From an uncultured Muribaculaceae bacterium (lineage in GTDB: Bacteria; Bacteroidota; Bacteroidia; Bacteroidales; Muribaculaceae): a DNA stretch of 49,540 bases. The notes below the pieces were generated by a model. The model was not told the origin of the DNA and did no database searches. It was given only the letters and a program-made list of their open reading frames with translations. Numbering within the stretch: position 1 is the first letter of the stretch; each line of letters starts with the position of its first letter. Where the stretch lies: contig CAJUFH010000017.1 in assembly GCA_910585755.1 (NCBI GenBank), forward strand, positions 1 to 49,540, written 5' to 3'. Positions 48,243-49,540 of the stretch are shown here, piece by piece. A program made the position numbers and the translations under genes.

Positions 48243-49070
48243 ATGGAAAAGAGCTATAAACGAGTGATGACCATCGCCGGGAGCGACCCATCGGGGGGTG
48301 CCGGCGTGCAGGCCGACATAAAGACGATTTCGGCCCTGGGATGCTTCGCGACCTCGGCTATTGTCGCTGTGGTCGACGAGAACACCGTCGGCGTAACGGG
48401 AGTCCATCCCATCCCCGCCGACTTCGTTGTCGGACAAATCCATTCGATTCTCGACGACATCGGCACCGATGCCGTGAAAATCGGCATGCTCCACTCCTCG
48501 GAGCTGATACGCGCCGTGCGCCGCACCCTCGACGAATACCCCTCGCTGCACGATATCGTGCTCGACCCGGTGATGGTCGCTACCTCCGGCGACCCCCTGC
48601 TCGAGGCTGACGCCGTCGCGACCCTCCGGGAGGTACTGATTCCCCGCGCCCGCGTCATAACTCCCAACATCCCCGAGGCCGAACTCCTCCTGGGGAGCAA
48701 AATCGGCTCGCAGGACCAGCTTCCCGACGCCGCCCGCGAACTCGCCCGCCTCGGGGCCTCCGTGCTTCTCAAGGCCGGCCACCTCGCCGCGACCGAAACA
48801 GAGCTGGTCGACATCTTCTACAACGTCGAAACAGGCCGCATGACCCGCCTGGCAGCGCCACGCGTCGACACCCGCAACACCCACGGCACCGGCTGTACCC
48901 TCTCCTCGGCCTTCGCCTCGCAGCTCGCCCTCGGCAAGCCCCTCGACGAAGCCGCCGCCGCCGCCAAAGCCTACATCGCCGCCGCCATCGCCGCCGGTTC
49001 CAGCTACCGCATCGGCCGCGGCCACGGCCCCGTCCACCACTTCCACGCCCTCTGGCCCGCGCTCCGTTAA
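48243..49070 (+). CDS. thiD: Hydroxymethylpyrimidine (phosphate) kinase ThiD
   Basis: Phosphorylates HMP and HMP-phosphate to the diphosphate used by ThiE. The 275-residue ribokinase-fold protein has TIAGSDPSGGAGVQADIKTISALGCFATSAIVAVV, VKIGMLHS, DPVMVATSGDPLLE, TPNIPEAELLLG, and the anion-hole region DTRNTHGTGCTLSSAFASQLALG. It is the last gene of the operon. thiC, thiM and thiL are not in the window, so pyrimidine supply and the final phosphorylation must be encoded elsewhere. Confidence 0.97.
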   Translation: MEKSYKRVMTIAGSDPSGGAGVQADIKTISALGCFATSAIVAVVDENTVGVTGVHPIPADFVVGQIHSILDDIGTDAVKIGMLHSSELIRAVRRTLDEYPSLHDIVLDPVMVATSGDPLLEADAVATLREVLIPRARVITPNIPEAELLLGSKIGSQDQLPDAARELARLGASVLLKAGHLAATETELVDIFYNVETGRMTRLAAPRVDTRNTHGTGCTLSSAFASQLALGKPLDEAAAAAKAYIAAAIAAGSSYRIGRGHGPVHHFHALWPALR

Positions 49071-49095
49071 GGAGATACTTTGGCAGGGAAAGAGA

Positions 49096-49220
49096 GGAGG
49101 CCGCTCGCTTACGCTCGCTCCACTGAACAGAGTTACTTCCGGCTGGAGGAAGCAAGGGGGGAGCGAGGATGAAAGCTCGCGCAGCCTGTCGGGTGTAGCG
49201 AGCTTTAGCGAGCGGCGCGC
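49096..49220. repeat. Dispersed intergenic repeat, family 1, copy 3
   Basis: A 125-bp element inverted relative to 28890 and 42284, between thiD and the tRNA-Leu gene. It starts GGAGGCCGCTCGCTTACGCT and ends GAGCTTTAGCGAGCGGCGCG. Confidence 0.85.
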
Positions 49221-49267
49221 AATTGCCTGGAAAGGGGGCAAGCTCGAAAGAAAAGGTAGAATAAACA

Positions 49268-49304
49268 AAAGAGGAATGGAAGCCGGGGGCTTCCATTCCT
49301 CTTT
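49268..49304. terminator. Bidirectional terminator between thiD and tRNA-Leu
   Basis: AAAGAGGAATGGAAG and CTTCCATTCCTCTTT form a 15-bp perfect stem around CCGGGGG. On the minus strand it is followed by TGTTTATTC. It ends two bases from the 3' end of the tRNA. Confidence 0.88.
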
Positions 49305-49305
49305 G

Positions 49306-49387
49306 TGCCCTGAACCGGGATCGAACCGGTAAGGATTGCTCCAACGGTGTTTGAGACCGTCGCGTCTACCAATTCCGCCATCAGGGC
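49306..49387 (-). tRNA. tRNA-Leu (anticodon CAA)
   Basis: The minus strand folds as an 82-nt class II tRNA. The acceptor GCCCTGA pairs with TCAGGGC followed by discriminator A, the D arm contains TGGTAGACGC, and the anticodon stem ACGGT/ACCGT holds the loop CTCAAAC (anticodon CAA). The variable arm is TGGAGCAATCC and the T arm is CCGGTTCGATCCCGG. CCA is not encoded. Confidence 0.96.
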
Positions 49388-49433
49388 TGATATGTTTCGG
49401 CCTGCCTGATAGGGCAGGGGGCGGTTTGCGGGG

Positions 49434-49465
49434 CAAAGGTACGGGATTTTTTCCAGCGGCGCAAC
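49434..49465 (-). promoter_or_regulatory. Promoter of tRNA-Leu
   Basis: On the minus strand TACCTTTG (-7, 49434-49441) lies 20 bases downstream of GTTG (-33, 49462-49465), a near-consensus Bacteroidetes promoter about 47 bases upstream of the tRNA 5' end. Confidence 0.75.
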
Positions 49466-49540
49466 CCCGCGGGAAAGTTAAGGACAAAAAAAATTACCCG
49501 TCATCACGACGAATAATCTTCTTACCTTAAATCTAATACC

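Noticed and set aside
1..49540. CRISPR array, prophage, toxin-antitoxin or restriction system
   Set aside because: No regularly spaced repeats with unique spacers and no matching genes were found on either strand.

Overview
The window looks like chromosome of a GC-rich member of the Bacteroidota, order Bacteroidales, probably Muribaculaceae-like. That placement is inferred from several signs: promoters of the Bacteroidetes TAnnTTTG type, no clear Shine-Dalgarno sequences, lipoproteins with Cys-Gly-Gly-acidic N-termini, a PorV homologue, class III fructose-bisphosphatase, carboxynorspermidine synthase, and secreted host-glycan hydrolases. No phage, plasmid, CRISPR or intact insertion sequence was seen. 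Nearly all genes are housekeeping or metabolic, so most of the novelty lies in intergenic DNA and in odd gene architectures.

Layout. 1-4.1 kb (minus strand): ybeY-mnmG-apt-lipoprotein, with a perfect parS-like palindrome between mnmG and apt. 4.4-8.5 kb (minus): a YfhO-type membrane protein, a degenerate methyltransferase-like protein and a Xer recombinase, overlapping or nearly so. 8.6-10.3 kb (plus): a multi-spanning membrane protein, followed by a palindromic mobile-element-like relic and a stand-alone receiver protein. 11.3-13.3 kb (minus): an ACT-domain remnant, nadK and a YgjP-type metallopeptidase, divergent from a plus-strand run at 13.4-18.6 kb of pdxJ, exbB, exbD, tonB, patB and aroA. 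18.8-20.4 kb (minus): panB and a TPR membrane protein. 20.6-23.5 kb (plus): cdd, an unknown gene, porV and ispF. 23.6-28.7 kb (minus): topA, a pseudouridine synthase, yqeY and serS.

29.0-34.6 kb is a host-glycan module: a GH109-family protein divergent from a GH20 hexosaminidase and a GH29 fucosidase, all with signal peptides. 34.8-42.2 kb holds a methyltransferase divergent from fbp, then a lipoprotein gene flanked by a 34-bp direct repeat of the fbp 3' end, then carboxynorspermidine synthase, deoC, a GYF-CD225 protein and a DUF2752 protein.

42.5-49.1 kb is a thiamine operon (thiS, tenI-thiE fusion, thiG, thiH, thiF, a SAM methyltransferase, tenA, thiD). It has a perfect Bacteroidetes promoter and a TPP riboswitch. 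A long hairpin after the aptamer buries the thiS start codon, suggesting direct start-codon sequestration in a lineage that makes little use of Shine-Dalgarno pairing. A tRNA-Leu(CAA) gene on the minus strand ends the window.

Several dispersed non-coding repeat families lie between genes: one with three copies, one with two copies, a 136-bp long palindrome, and arrays of a GTGAANN heptamer. The best candidates for something undescribed are the repeat-flanked lipoprotein insertion, the start-codon-masking TPP switch with its fused enzyme and resident methyltransferase, the parS-like site, and these repeat families.
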